64,000 nt of DNA from Clostridia bacterium (GTDB lineage Bacteria; Bacillota; Clostridia; Oscillospirales; CAG-272): the NCBI GenBank assembly GCA_017625755.1, contig JAGAKG010000022.1, positions 1 to 64,000 on the forward strand, in the 5' to 3' direction. The stretch's first letter is position 1. Every line of letters begins with the position of its first letter. The translations under genes were made by a program, and so were the position numbers. The notes under the pieces are model-generated. The model was not told the origin of the DNA. It ran no database searches and saw only the letters and a program-made list of their open reading frames with translations. Shown one piece after another: positions 8,847 to 16,081 of the stretch.

Positions 8847-9032
8847 CTTATCGTTGAGCAACGCAAAACACATCTGCGGATGCTGATAGACGAGATAACG
8901 GTTACCGAAATAAGAGGCAAAATAAATCTCTCAATAAGGCTAAACGCAGACTTCCGTCAGCACATTGACTTCTACAACGATGACGGTAAAATGGTTGACA
9001 GAGCCGAGGAGTGCATCGCGATTCCGTGGTAA
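8847..9032 (+). pseudogene. C-terminal remnant of a site-specific (probably serine) recombinase
   Basis: The open frame from 8847 to the TAA at 9030-9032 reads VEQRKTHLRMLIDEITV, then INLSIRLNADFRQ, and ends ECIAIPW. The EQR-x-LR-x-LID-x-I pattern followed by a short beta strand is typical of the far C-terminus of large serine recombinases. No catalytic N-terminus remains, and a stop lies immediately upstream in frame. It ends six bases before a large hairpin and about 115 bases before a tRNA-Leu fragment, which is where the recombinase of an integrative element would be expected. The assignment rests on a short stretch and is tentative. Confidence 0.5.
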
Positions 9033-9037
9033 AATAA

Positions 9038-9095
9038 TTGGCAGACACAGCACCTTGACGAATAAAAAATTCGTGAGGGGTGATGCGTCTGCCAA
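9038..9095. repeat. Large hairpin with tRNA-Leu D-arm motif, copy A
   Basis: The arms start and end with TTGGCAGAC / GTCTGCCAA, with inner CACC / GGTG and ACGAAT / ATTCGT pairs. TTGGCAGACGC, read on the minus strand, equals part of the D-arm of the local tRNA-Leu. It is closely similar to copy B at 14433-14489. Confidence 0.75.
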
Positions 9096-9112
9096 GACTT
9101 TTTTGAAAGATA

Positions 9113-9145
9113 AAAGCCTTGAAAACATAGTGTTTTCAAGGCTTT
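9113..9145 (-). terminator. Hairpin downstream of tRNA-Leu fragment A
   Basis: A 15-pair stem, AAAGCCTTGAAAACA-TAG-TGTTTTCAAGGCTTT, lies four bases beyond the CCA of fragment A when read on the minus strand. It matches the position of the terminator behind the intact tRNA. Confidence 0.65.
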
Positions 9146-9148
9146 CAG

Positions 9149-9226
9149 TGGTGCGGGTAAAAGGACTTAAACCTTCACCGAGGAACCCCGACTAGAACCT
9201 GATGGTAACGTCACCTCGGTGAATGG
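9149..9226 (-). repeat. tRNA-Leu 3'-half repeat with conserved arm, copy A
   Basis: Positions 9149-9202 repeat the last 54 bases of tRNA-Leu(CAG), from the anticodon loop to CCA, with one change. Positions 9203-9226 are a non-tRNA arm shared with copies B and C. On the minus strand the arm's TTCACCGAGG pairs perfectly with CCTCGGTGAA of the tRNA part, leaving 30 bases between them. This is best read as an attachment-site duplication. Confidence 0.85.
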
Positions 9227-9303
9227 TTTTTTGTACCCTTTTTTACATCAGTTATAGTATAGCATAAAAGGTGAGGAAAGCAGGTTTGAAGTGAACAGGA
9301 ATA

Positions 9304-10113
9304 TTACAAAATCTGGTGAGAATTTCTGTATTCGCTTGGGGATTCGCCTGTATGGTATTTGAAGAATTTAACAAATTTATTGGCAGAAGATAGTCCTATC
9401 AGTGTAGCGATTTTTTCGCATGAATAGTTTGTCATCTGCAAAAGGCTTTTTGCGGTTGTCAGCTTTTCCTCTATTATCAACTGCTTTATATTTGAACCGC
9501 TACATTCTCGGATTATTCGTCCAAGATAATCCTTGTTATAGTTCATCGCATCACTTATTTTTCCAACTGTAAGCTCCTCACTGACATGTTTGCTTATGTA
9601 TTTACATACGTCGTCGTATATCTGTCGCTTATTTTCGTCGGTGATTATGTGTCTGTTAACCTCGTCAAGTATTAGCATAAGCAGGGAATCGTAGTAATAA
9701 TGAGGTTTACTGCGGTGTACCACATGAGAATTAAGTTGATAAAACATCGGAGTTATCGCACTTGATGCCTTGGCGGTAACATAACTTGACGAAAGATTGA
9801 AGAAAATAAAATCGTTACATTCAAAGGTTATCATCCATATTGTACTTGATGAAGAGAGTTCTTTTGCAGAAACAATGGTGTTGGGTGCAAGTAAAAGGAT
9901 GGTATCTCGTTCCAAAATAATGTTTTCTTTTTTGTTTATACGAAAGCTTACGCACCCGTCAGAAACGAGGATGAGGCAATATCTCATAACCATATTGTCC
10001 TTCCATACCCACGAGGCGCTTTGTGTCGTGATTTTCGCACAATCATAAAACGCCATATCCACAAACTCTTTGTCACGCCTGTAAGTATCGTCAGTTTTCA
10101 TTATCTTGATCAT
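9304..10113 (-). CDS. AraC-family transcriptional regulator
   Basis: A 269-residue protein with a cupin-like sensing domain (about 35-110) and a C-terminal pair of helix-turn-helix units (about 170-265). The first helix segment is VGKISDAMNYNKDYLGRIIR; the second runs through SCEKIATLIGLSSANKFVKFFK and ends with the AraC signature YHTGESPSEYR. It is transcribed away from the GH32 fructosidase gene across 264 bases, so it most likely senses a sugar and activates that gene; the target is inferred from position. Its 3' end points at the tRNA-Leu repeat A. Confidence 0.85.
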   Translation of the reverse strand: MIKIMKTDDTYRRDKEFVDMAFYDCAKITTQSASWVWKDNMVMRYCLILVSDGCVSFRINKKENIILERDTILLLAPNTIVSAKELSSSSTIWMITFECNDFIFFNLSSSYVTAKASSAITPMFYQLNSHVVHRSKPHYYYDSLLMLILDEVNRHIITDENKRQIYDDVCKYISKHVSEELTVGKISDAMNYNKDYLGRIIRECSGSNIKQLIIEEKLTTAKSLLQMTNYSCEKIATLIGLSSANKFVKFFKYHTGESPSEYRNSHQIL

Positions 10114-10163
10114 AAGGCTCTCCTTTCAAGGAAATAATTGGTACTTGCATTTCTTTTGCTTAT

Positions 10164-10192
10164 ATTATATACTTAATTCGCTCTGATGTCAA
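10164..10192 (-). promoter_or_regulatory. Promoter of the AraC-family gene
   Basis: Read on the minus strand: TTGACA, 17 bases, TATAAT. A perfect consensus pair, 51 bases upstream of the start codon. Confidence 0.75.
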
Positions 10193-10377
10193 TAGAAGCA
10201 ATCAATAAAGCTGTTTGTGAAAAATGACGAACACAAGACCAAGAAAAAAGTCGTGTTTTCGCACTTTTGTTTTGCTTTCTCACTTGTTTTTTGCACTGCT
10301 GTTTGCTATACTTAAATAGCAAGATGTGTATTTGTGCGCATTTTAATTTCTGAAAAAGGGGATTTTTATAACGATTT

Positions 10378-11961
10378 ATGACGATAGTTATAGAGAAAAA
10401 GTATATAGTTGTTCCTATAAACAATAATGCAACTTCTAAAAAGCTGTGTTTTTATGATGGTGCAGGAAACGAGAAACGACTTGTAATGGATTTTGACTGT
10501 AAAATAGACGCTTTTAGTCCACAGTATATGGCGTACATAGATGTGTCAAGACATATTGGGCGTAAATTCTCATACGATACCATTCCACATATCGAATTCA
10601 GCATAGAACAAAGCGATGAAAGAAAACTTGACGGACTATACAAAGAAAATTACCGTCCGTTGATACATTTTACGCCCGAAATAGGTTGGATAAACGATCC
10701 TAACGGAATGATAAAATATCAGGGCGTTTACCACATGTTCTATCAGTATAATCCCTGCGGAACAGAATGGGGCAATATGCACTGGGGACATGCGACGAGT
10801 GTTGATCTGTTGCACTGGAAAGAAAAAGACATAGCTTTGTTTCCTGATGATATGGGAACTATGTACTCGGGCTCGGCTATCGAAGATGTTCACAATGTAA
10901 CGGGTTTGCAAGAGGGAGAGGATGCGCCAATGCTTCTTTTCTATACGGCGGCAGGCGATAGGAATATGCTCTCTATGGGCAAAGGCAGAACTCAATGTCT
11001 TGCTTATTCAAACGACGGCGGAAAGACCTTTAAAAAATACGCTGGCAATCCCGTTATAGGTCATGTAGTAGGCTACAACAGAGACCCGAAGATAGTTTGG
11101 GTTGAGGAAATAAACAAATACCTCATAGTTCTTTATCTGCATGAAGAAAAGTACGGACTTTTTGTGTCCGACAATATGATAAATTGGATACTTTTGCAGG
11201 AGATAAAGATAGCTAATGAATCGGAATGTCCAGATATATACAGTTACAGGGTGGCGGACAAAAATTATTGGGTGCTTATCGGTGCATCGGATAAATATAT
11301 TGTCGGAGTATTCAGAGGCGGAAGATTTGTTCCGCAAACGCAGGAAAGACAGTTGAGTTATTCTCCGCACAGCTATGCGGGGCAAAGCTTTTCCGGAATT
11401 GATGATGGCAGAGTTATCCGTATGGTGTGGCAAAAGCTGAAAATGCCCTGCTTGCGAGTACCGCATCAAATGAGTATTCCAATGGAAATGAAGCTAAAGG
11501 TAAGTGATATGGGTTGCTTCCTTACGGCATACCCCGTTGAGGAGCTAAAGCAACTTTATGTTGATGCAGAGGTAATATCAAACAGGATGCTTGAAGAGCC
11601 TATTGAGATAAGCCTAGACAAGGCCGCTTATGATATTCATATCGTCGCGGATTACGATGGAAATATGAAGCTTGAGCTGTTTGGTCATACCCTACATATA
11701 AATACGCAGGACGACTGCATTACTTTCGGTAAAATAAAATTGCCGATAAGTAGCGACAGAGAGACTGTTGACATACGTATCGTGGTTGACAGCTGTTCCT
11801 TTGAGGTATTTGCCGACGAGGGGCGCTTCTGTGCAACTATGTATGCAGTGTGCGATTACAATCTCCCGTATATGAGGGTGTCGGCAGATACCATCGTAAA
11901 CATCAGAGCATTGTCCTGCTACAAACTATCTCCTATAAATAAGGAGGTGGAGCAGACATAA
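10378..11961 (+). CDS. GH32 beta-fructosidase (sucrose/fructan hydrolase)
   Basis: A 527-residue glycoside hydrolase family 32 enzyme. About 95 residues of N-terminal beta structure precede the five-bladed propeller. The nucleophile motif WINDPNG is near residue 103, the transition-state motif YNRDPK near 234, and the acid/base motif SECPD near 283. The last 140 residues form the usual beta-sandwich, with SCSFEVFADEG. There is no signal peptide, so it should act inside the cell on imported sucrose, short fructans or levan oligomers. The neighbouring AraC regulator and downstream sugar genes fit a small carbohydrate module. Confidence 0.9.
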   Translation: MTIVIEKKYIVVPINNNATSKKLCFYDGAGNEKRLVMDFDCKIDAFSPQYMAYIDVSRHIGRKFSYDTIPHIEFSIEQSDERKLDGLYKENYRPLIHFTPEIGWINDPNGMIKYQGVYHMFYQYNPCGTEWGNMHWGHATSVDLLHWKEKDIALFPDDMGTMYSGSAIEDVHNVTGLQEGEDAPMLLFYTAAGDRNMLSMGKGRTQCLAYSNDGGKTFKKYAGNPVIGHVVGYNRDPKIVWVEEINKYLIVLYLHEEKYGLFVSDNMINWILLQEIKIANESECPDIYSYRVADKNYWVLIGASDKYIVGVFRGGRFVPQTQERQLSYSPHSYAGQSFSGIDDGRVIRMVWQKLKMPCLRVPHQMSIPMEMKLKVSDMGCFLTAYPVEELKQLYVDAEVISNRMLEEPIEISLDKAAYDIHIVADYDGNMKLELFGHTLHINTQDDCITFGKIKLPISSDRETVDIRIVVDSCSFEVFADEGRFCATMYAVCDYNLPYMRVSADTIVNIRALSCYKLSPINKEVEQT

Positions 11962-12023
11962 AACGTGTGGCGTACCCAAAAACAGAAAAAACAAAAATTT
12001 TAAAAAAAGGAGAATTGAATGAT

Positions 12024-12158
12024 ATGAAAAGATATCAAAAGCCCGTCATGGAGACGATTCTTTTCCCAAAGGAAACAATATTATCATCAAGCGGCAATGA
12101 ACCGGACGTATTGTTTGACGCTTCGTTGCTCGATGATGGATTCGGAGGTAACGGATGA
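12024..12158 (+). CDS. Short peptide of about 44 aa
   Basis: ATG 12024 follows AAGGAGAATTG at a good distance, so I prefer it to the in-frame GTG at 11967. The peptide starts MKRYQKPVMETILFPKE and ends in an acidic, Gly-rich tail (LLDDGFGGNG). Short MK(R/K)YxKPxME peptides are common in Clostridia beside exported proteins and have no established role. Its stop overlaps the start of the next, secreted-protein gene (ATGA), so the two are translationally coupled. Confidence 0.5.
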   Translation: MKRYQKPVMETILFPKETILSSSGNEPDVLFDASLLDDGFGGNG

Positions 12159-12475
12159 TGAAAAAAGTATTAAGCTTTATTTTGACAGTATGTATGCTTG
12201 CATCGTTGGTGTGTATGTTTTCAATTAACACGGCCGCAACCGATGAATGGACTTTTGTAAATCTTTCCGCGGCAAAGAAATTCGCAGGTAACAATGTTGA
12301 TAATTCGGCTGGCGGAACGTGGTCCTTCAGTGATGACGGATGTATGGCAACTCTTACGCCTTCGTCAACAGTTGCATATAATGTGGGGCTCTATGATACT
12401 GAACATACTCTCGAAAAGGGAAAGGAATATGTTATCAGTGTTGATATGAAATTTAGTAAAGCACGGGTACTTTGA
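12155..12475 (+). CDS. Secreted protein, truncated by a fusion
   Basis: The first 106 residues carry a clear Sec signal peptide (cleavage near INTAAT, about residue 28) and the start of a beta-sandwich that looks like a carbohydrate-binding module (WTFVNLSAAKKF, later GKEYVISVDMKF). The frame ends abruptly at 12475, because DNA from inside an alpha-galactosidase gene begins at about 12468 in another frame. The protein is therefore a 3'-truncated version of a larger surface protein. A real deletion or an assembly join are both possible. Confidence 0.55.
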   Translation: MMKKVLSFILTVCMLASLVCMFSINTAATDEWTFVNLSAAKKFAGNNVDNSAGGTWSFSDDGCMATLTPSSTVAYNVGLYDTEHTLEKGKEYVISVDMKFSKARVL

Positions 12476-13640
12476 CTTTGACGAGGGAAAGCTCTACGAT
12501 ATAGCAAAGACCGCATCCGAGCTTGGCATTGAAATGCTTGTAATGGATGACGGTTGGTTTGGCAACCGAAATTCCTCAAAGACCGCGCTTGGCGATTGGT
12601 TTGTCAATGAGGAAAAGCTCAAAGGCGGACTTGGAAAGCTTGTAGAGAGAGTAAACGCTCTCGGACTTAAATTTGGTATTTGGTTTGAGCCGGAAATGGT
12701 ATCAAAAGATAGCGAGCTTTTCAGAAAACATCCCGAATGGGCATTGCAGACTCCAAACCGAGAAATGAGCATATCGAGGCATCAATATGTACTTGATATG
12801 AGTCGTAAGGATGTTAGAGATTACCTTTTTGATTGTATAAAAAAGGTAATGGACAGCGCAAATATAGCATATATCAAATGGGATTTCAACAGAAGTCTTA
12901 CAGAGGTGGGGAGCGCGCTTCTTGAAGCAAACAGACAGCAAGAGGTATTCCACCGTTATGTACTTGGACTTTATGAATTGCTTGAACGCATACTGACCGC
13001 ATATCCTCATCTGTTACTTGAAGGCTGTGCCAGTGGCGGCGGACGCTTTGATCCCGCATGGCTGTATTATTCTCCTCAATTCTGGACAAGTGACGATACC
13101 GATGCCATTGAGCGACTGGATATACAGTACGGCACTTCTATGTGTTATCCTACCTCAAGTGTAGGCTCGCATGTATCGGCAATTCCAAACCATCAGCTGA
13201 AACGAAACTCTCCGCTTCAAACTCGCGGACATGTAGCAATGGCGGGAACCTTTGGCTATGAGCTTGATCTTACAAAGCTTACTGACGAAGAAAAAGAAAT
13301 CGTTAAAGCTCAATGCGACGATTACCGCAAATATTATAATGTTATAAATTATGGTGAGCTTTACAGACTTATTTCTCCTTGGAGCAACCGTAGGCGTTGC
13401 GCTTGGATGTATGTGTCAGAGGATAAGTCAGAAGCTCTTGTAACATATGTAATAATCAGGTGCGGTATTTACGAGAGATACTATCTCCGCCTTGCAGGTC
13501 TTGATCCAAATAAGCGTTATTTAAACGAGCAGACAGGTCAGGTCCTTACGGGTAAAGCATGGATGAATGCGGGTATATGTCTGCACGAAAGATTGCAGGA
13601 TCATACATCTCGAATATTCCATCTCGTTGCCGTTGACTAA
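12468..13640 (+). pseudogene. GH36 alpha-galactosidase, 5'-truncated
   Basis: Homology to GH36 alpha-galactosidases begins at YFDFDEGKLYDIAK (12468) without a start codon, and runs to the stop through the whole catalytic barrel and C-terminal domain. The nucleophile is visible in YIKWDFNRS and the acid/base in TSDDTDAIERLDIQ; MDDGWFG and EGCASGGGRFD are also family motifs. Full enzymes have about 730 residues, so roughly 340 N-terminal residues are missing. The first in-frame ATG (12534) lies inside the barrel and lacks a ribosome binding site. I judge the gene inactive. Confidence 0.8.
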
Positions 13641-13653
13641 AGGAGCTTAATTT

Positions 13654-14427
13654 ATGAAAATCGGACTTTTCACCGATCCTCATTATTGTAAGGCAGAGAT
13701 TCTTTGCCGAACACGCCGTCCATCGCTTTCATTATCCAAGGTGAAGGAAGCAATGGAAACCTTTCGTAAGGAAGGCGTTGAGCTTTGCATATGCCTTGGC
13801 GATCTGGTGGATAAATGCGACTCGCTTGAAGAAAGCTATATGTGCCTCAACGAGATGATAGGCATGATAAGATCGTACAAGATTCCATTTTTACTTGTTC
13901 CCGGGAATCACGACTATACTGTGTTTTCGGCTGAGGAACTGTCAGAGCGTACAGGCTGTCGTATTCCACCGTATACCGTAGATATGGAGACACATCGATT
14001 GGTTATATTAGATGCAAATTATCGTTCCGATTTCAGAAGATTTGATATTGCGGGGGTAGACTGGACAGATTCCAATCTGCCTCCCGATCAGCTTGAATAT
14101 CTGAACATCTATTTGAATGATTGTGGAAAGCCCTGTATTGTGCTTATCCACGAAAACTTGGATAATAGTGTGGAAACTCGACATATTGTTAAAAACGCTG
14201 CTCGAATTCGCAACATAATTGAGAATAGCAAAAATGTTGCAATGGTTATACAAGGACATTATCATCGCGGGGCGGATAACATCATAAACGGAATTCGTTA
14301 TTTTACACTTCCCGCAATGTGCGAGGGCGTTGGCAATGCATATTGCGTTCTTGAGACAGCCGATATGACAATATTTTTTATTCAAAATAATAAAAGGGTC
14401 GCGGAGTACATCACGATCCCGTGGTAA
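13654..14427 (+). CDS. Calcineurin-like metallophosphoesterase
   Basis: A 257-residue two-metal phosphoesterase. The motifs in order are FTDPHY (residues 5-10), CLGDLVDK (about 48), PGNHDY (about 85), IHE (about 168) and GHYHRG (about 205), which together supply the metal ligands. No signal peptide is present, so it is cytoplasmic. It starts 13 bases after the GH36 remnant. The last ten residues (RVAEYITIPW) match the end of the recombinase remnant at 9003-9032 (AEECIAIPW), and the DNA stays similar from there through the following hairpin and tRNA fragment, so this C-terminus seems to have been replaced by element sequence. Confidence 0.75.
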   Translation: MKIGLFTDPHYCKAEILCRTRRPSLSLSKVKEAMETFRKEGVELCICLGDLVDKCDSLEESYMCLNEMIGMIRSYKIPFLLVPGNHDYTVFSAEELSERTGCRIPPYTVDMETHRLVILDANYRSDFRRFDIAGVDWTDSNLPPDQLEYLNIYLNDCGKPCIVLIHENLDNSVETRHIVKNAARIRNIIENSKNVAMVIQGHYHRGADNIINGIRYFTLPAMCEGVGNAYCVLETADMTIFFIQNNKRVAEYITIPW

Positions 14428-14432
14428 AATAA

Positions 14433-14489
14433 TTGGCAGACACAGCACCTTGACGAATAAAAAATCGTGAGAGGTGATGTGTCTGCCAA
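14433..14489. repeat. Large hairpin with tRNA-Leu D-arm motif, copy B
   Basis: A perfect 12-base outer pair, TTGGCAGACACA / TGTGTCTGCCAA, is followed by CACCT / AGGTG and ACGA / TCGT. It starts four bases after the phosphoesterase stop codon. Compared with copy A, both arms are changed so that pairing is kept or improved. Confidence 0.75.
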
Positions 14490-14505
14490 CAATTTTCAAA
14501 AGAGA

Positions 14506-14537
14506 AAAGCCTCGAAAACATAGTGTTTTCAAGGCTT
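14506..14537 (-). terminator. Hairpin downstream of tRNA-Leu fragment B
   Basis: The stem AAGCCTCGAAAACA / TGTTTTCAAGGCTT is four bases beyond the CCA of fragment B on the minus strand. It is nearly identical to the hairpin of copy A. Confidence 0.6.
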
Positions 14538-14541
14538 CCGA

Positions 14542-14618
14542 TGGTGCGGGTAAAAGGACTTGAACCTTCACGAAGTTGCCCCCACTAGAACCTGATGGTA
14601 ACATCACCTCTGTGAAAG
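14542..14618 (-). repeat. tRNA-Leu 3'-half repeat with conserved arm, copy B
   Basis: Positions 14542-14595 match the 54-base tRNA-Leu 3' half, with about six changes confined to the variable arm. Positions 14596-14618 are the same non-tRNA arm as in A and C. The changed variable arm still pairs in part with the arm. The lipoprotein gene to its right ends directly against the arm. Confidence 0.85.
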
Positions 14619-14619
14619 G

Positions 14620-15837
14620 TCAGCCCTTGCCGTTCACATAATATGGACTGATGGCTTTTCCTGTATATTTATCTATCCATATTATATCCGTAACGGTATC
14701 GTATTTTTGAATCATGATAACATAATAGTGAGCGGGAGCCGTGGCATGGGGGACATGCTCAACACGATATCCGTTTTCTTCATTACATATATGACCACTC
14801 ATGTATGTCCTATGATTTTTAGCAGCTTCTATCGCTTCCTCCACGGAAATAGCTTTGCCGTTCGGATCGTATGTGGATGCTCTGATTTTTCTCGTGAAAG
14901 CATCCACCAATATTTCATCCTTTATCTGGATGTCATAGGGCGGCATACATTCATATCCATCTTGACCACCACCTGAGTACCATTTCACTTGAAAAGCAAA
15001 GCGATAATCATTCGTTTCAGAATTTGGTTTATCGATTAGCGCGATGTGGGCAATCCAAATGGTTCCCGCACCGCCTTCGCCTATGCCGTCTTGGTGATCC
15101 CAATATTCGTTTGCCAAATTCCATGCTTCTTCTGCGGTTATGAGATATGGACTCGTCAGCTCAAATTGAGAAAAATTCATTCGTTTATTGCGTATGTTAT
15201 TACGGTAAGTAAAATATTCATCACGCGTAACAGCCTCTCCCTCTATGAAATATTCATATTGCGTGGGATTTTTTGAAAATTTTAAACGGTAGATATTTTT
15301 TGTGATTAACGTTTCTCCCTCAGAGATAATTTTGTTCAGTCCGCCTGACCAATCACCTGTTACGGAAGAATCGCTCCAATAAAATGTTCCATCGGTGTTT
15401 AATTGATTTATATAAAAACCGTAACTGTACACCTTGCCGTTATAATAGCGTAAAATGATGTGGTCATAATCAGACGATTTTATAACAAATTCGTCGACAC
15501 CGTCCCCATCCAAATCCAGAATGGCTTTTGTGAGAAAGTTACACTCATCTATCCTTACATTATTGCTTGGAACTCGGCAGGCTTTCAGTTTGATCTCGCC
15601 CAAACGTTCATCAATAACGCATATTTCTCCTTTGATTGCCGCTTCGTACATCTGCATAGCCTTTTCATTCTCGGAGACTGACGGAGTAATATTATCATCG
15701 TTTGTGCTGTCATCATTTACATCGGATAAGCCGCCATTTTCATTTGATGATAGATCCTCATGATTATTATTAATATCACATGAAATCAGCGATAGTATCA
15801 TTATCAGGCACAGCAAAAAAGCTATATGTTTTTTCAT
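14620..15837 (-). CDS. Orphan lipoprotein (possible PepSY-like C-terminus)
   Basis: A 405-residue lipoprotein with lipobox LISC (Cys20), followed by an acidic Asn/Ser/Asp linker to about residue 60. The middle contains a DLDGDGVDEF sequence that resembles an EF-hand or FG-GAP type loop (about residue 113). The end (SVEEAIEAAKNH and IIWIDKYTGKAIS) recalls PepSY domains. It is the only gene of the middle tRNA-Leu module, has its own promoter, and its stop codon abuts the tRNA-Leu repeat B. The function is unknown; a secreted sensor or inhibitor would fit but is speculation. Confidence 0.7.
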   Translation of the reverse strand: MKKHIAFLLCLIMILSLISCDINNNHEDLSSNENGGLSDVNDDSTNDDNITPSVSENEKAMQMYEAAIKGEICVIDERLGEIKLKACRVPSNNVRIDECNFLTKAILDLDGDGVDEFVIKSSDYDHIILRYYNGKVYSYGFYINQLNTDGTFYWSDSSVTGDWSGGLNKIISEGETLITKNIYRLKFSKNPTQYEYFIEGEAVTRDEYFTYRNNIRNKRMNFSQFELTSPYLITAEEAWNLANEYWDHQDGIGEGGAGTIWIAHIALIDKPNSETNDYRFAFQVKWYSGGGQDGYECMPPYDIQIKDEILVDAFTRKIRASTYDPNGKAISVEEAIEAAKNHRTYMSGHICNEENGYRVEHVPHATAPAHYYVIMIQKYDTVTDIIWIDKYTGKAISPYYVNGKG

Positions 15838-15869
15838 TAAAAGTCTCCTTGTTTTGATCTCTCAATGCT

Positions 15870-15898
15870 ACTATACCATATCAAAAAAACGATGTCAA
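15870..15898 (-). promoter_or_regulatory. Promoter of the orphan lipoprotein gene
   Basis: Read on the minus strand: TTGACA, 17 bases, TATAGT, 33 bases before the start codon. Confidence 0.7.
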
Positions 15899-15963
15899 GA
15901 GGGTGGGGAAAAGATTTTTTAGAAGGCACTTTTTTACGAGAAAGTGGTGAAAAATCCTAAAAC

Positions 15964-15991
15964 AAAAAAGAGAGCCGAAGCTCTCTTTTTT
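15964..15991 (-). terminator. Terminator behind tRNA-Leu fragment C
   Basis: The stem AAAAAAGAGAGC-CGAA-GCTCTCTTTTTT is symmetric, so it would stop transcription from both sides. It begins two bases beyond the CCA of fragment C on the minus strand. Confidence 0.8.
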
Positions 15992-15993
15992 GT

Positions 15994-16068
15994 TGGTGCG
16001 GGTAAAAGGACTTGAACCTTCACCGAGGAACCCCGACTAGAACCTGATGGTGATGTCACCTTGGTGAA
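15994..16068 (-). repeat. tRNA-Leu 3'-half repeat with conserved arm, copy C
   Basis: Positions 15994-16047 are identical to the last 54 bases of the intact tRNA-Leu. Positions 16048-16068 are the shared non-tRNA arm; TTCACCAAGG pairs with CCTCGGTGAA with one mismatch. The 431-residue orphan gene ends 13 bases further right. Confidence 0.85.
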
Positions 16069-16081
16069 AATATAACTATGT

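Noticed and set aside
8657..8920. An 87-codon minus-strand frame in the gene-poor stretch
   Set aside because: No ribosome binding site, no protein-like pattern, and it overlaps the recombinase-like remnant and a terminator.
8965..9195. A plus-strand frame running across the hairpin and the tRNA-Leu fragment
   Set aside because: It crosses structured non-coding repeats; the recombinase-like frame ending at 9032 is in another frame and makes more sense.
12534..13640. ATG 12534 as the true start of an alpha-galactosidase
   Set aside because: Homology extends upstream of it to about 12468, there is no ribosome binding site, and the start would fall inside the catalytic barrel.
14008..14607. 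A 199-codon minus-strand frame over the phosphoesterase end and tRNA repeat B
   Set aside because: It is antisense to a well-supported gene and to the repeat unit.
9149..16047. The three tRNA-Leu pieces as functional tRNA genes
   Set aside because: All lack the 5' half (acceptor 5' strand, D-arm, 5' side of the anticodon stem), so they cannot fold as tRNAs.
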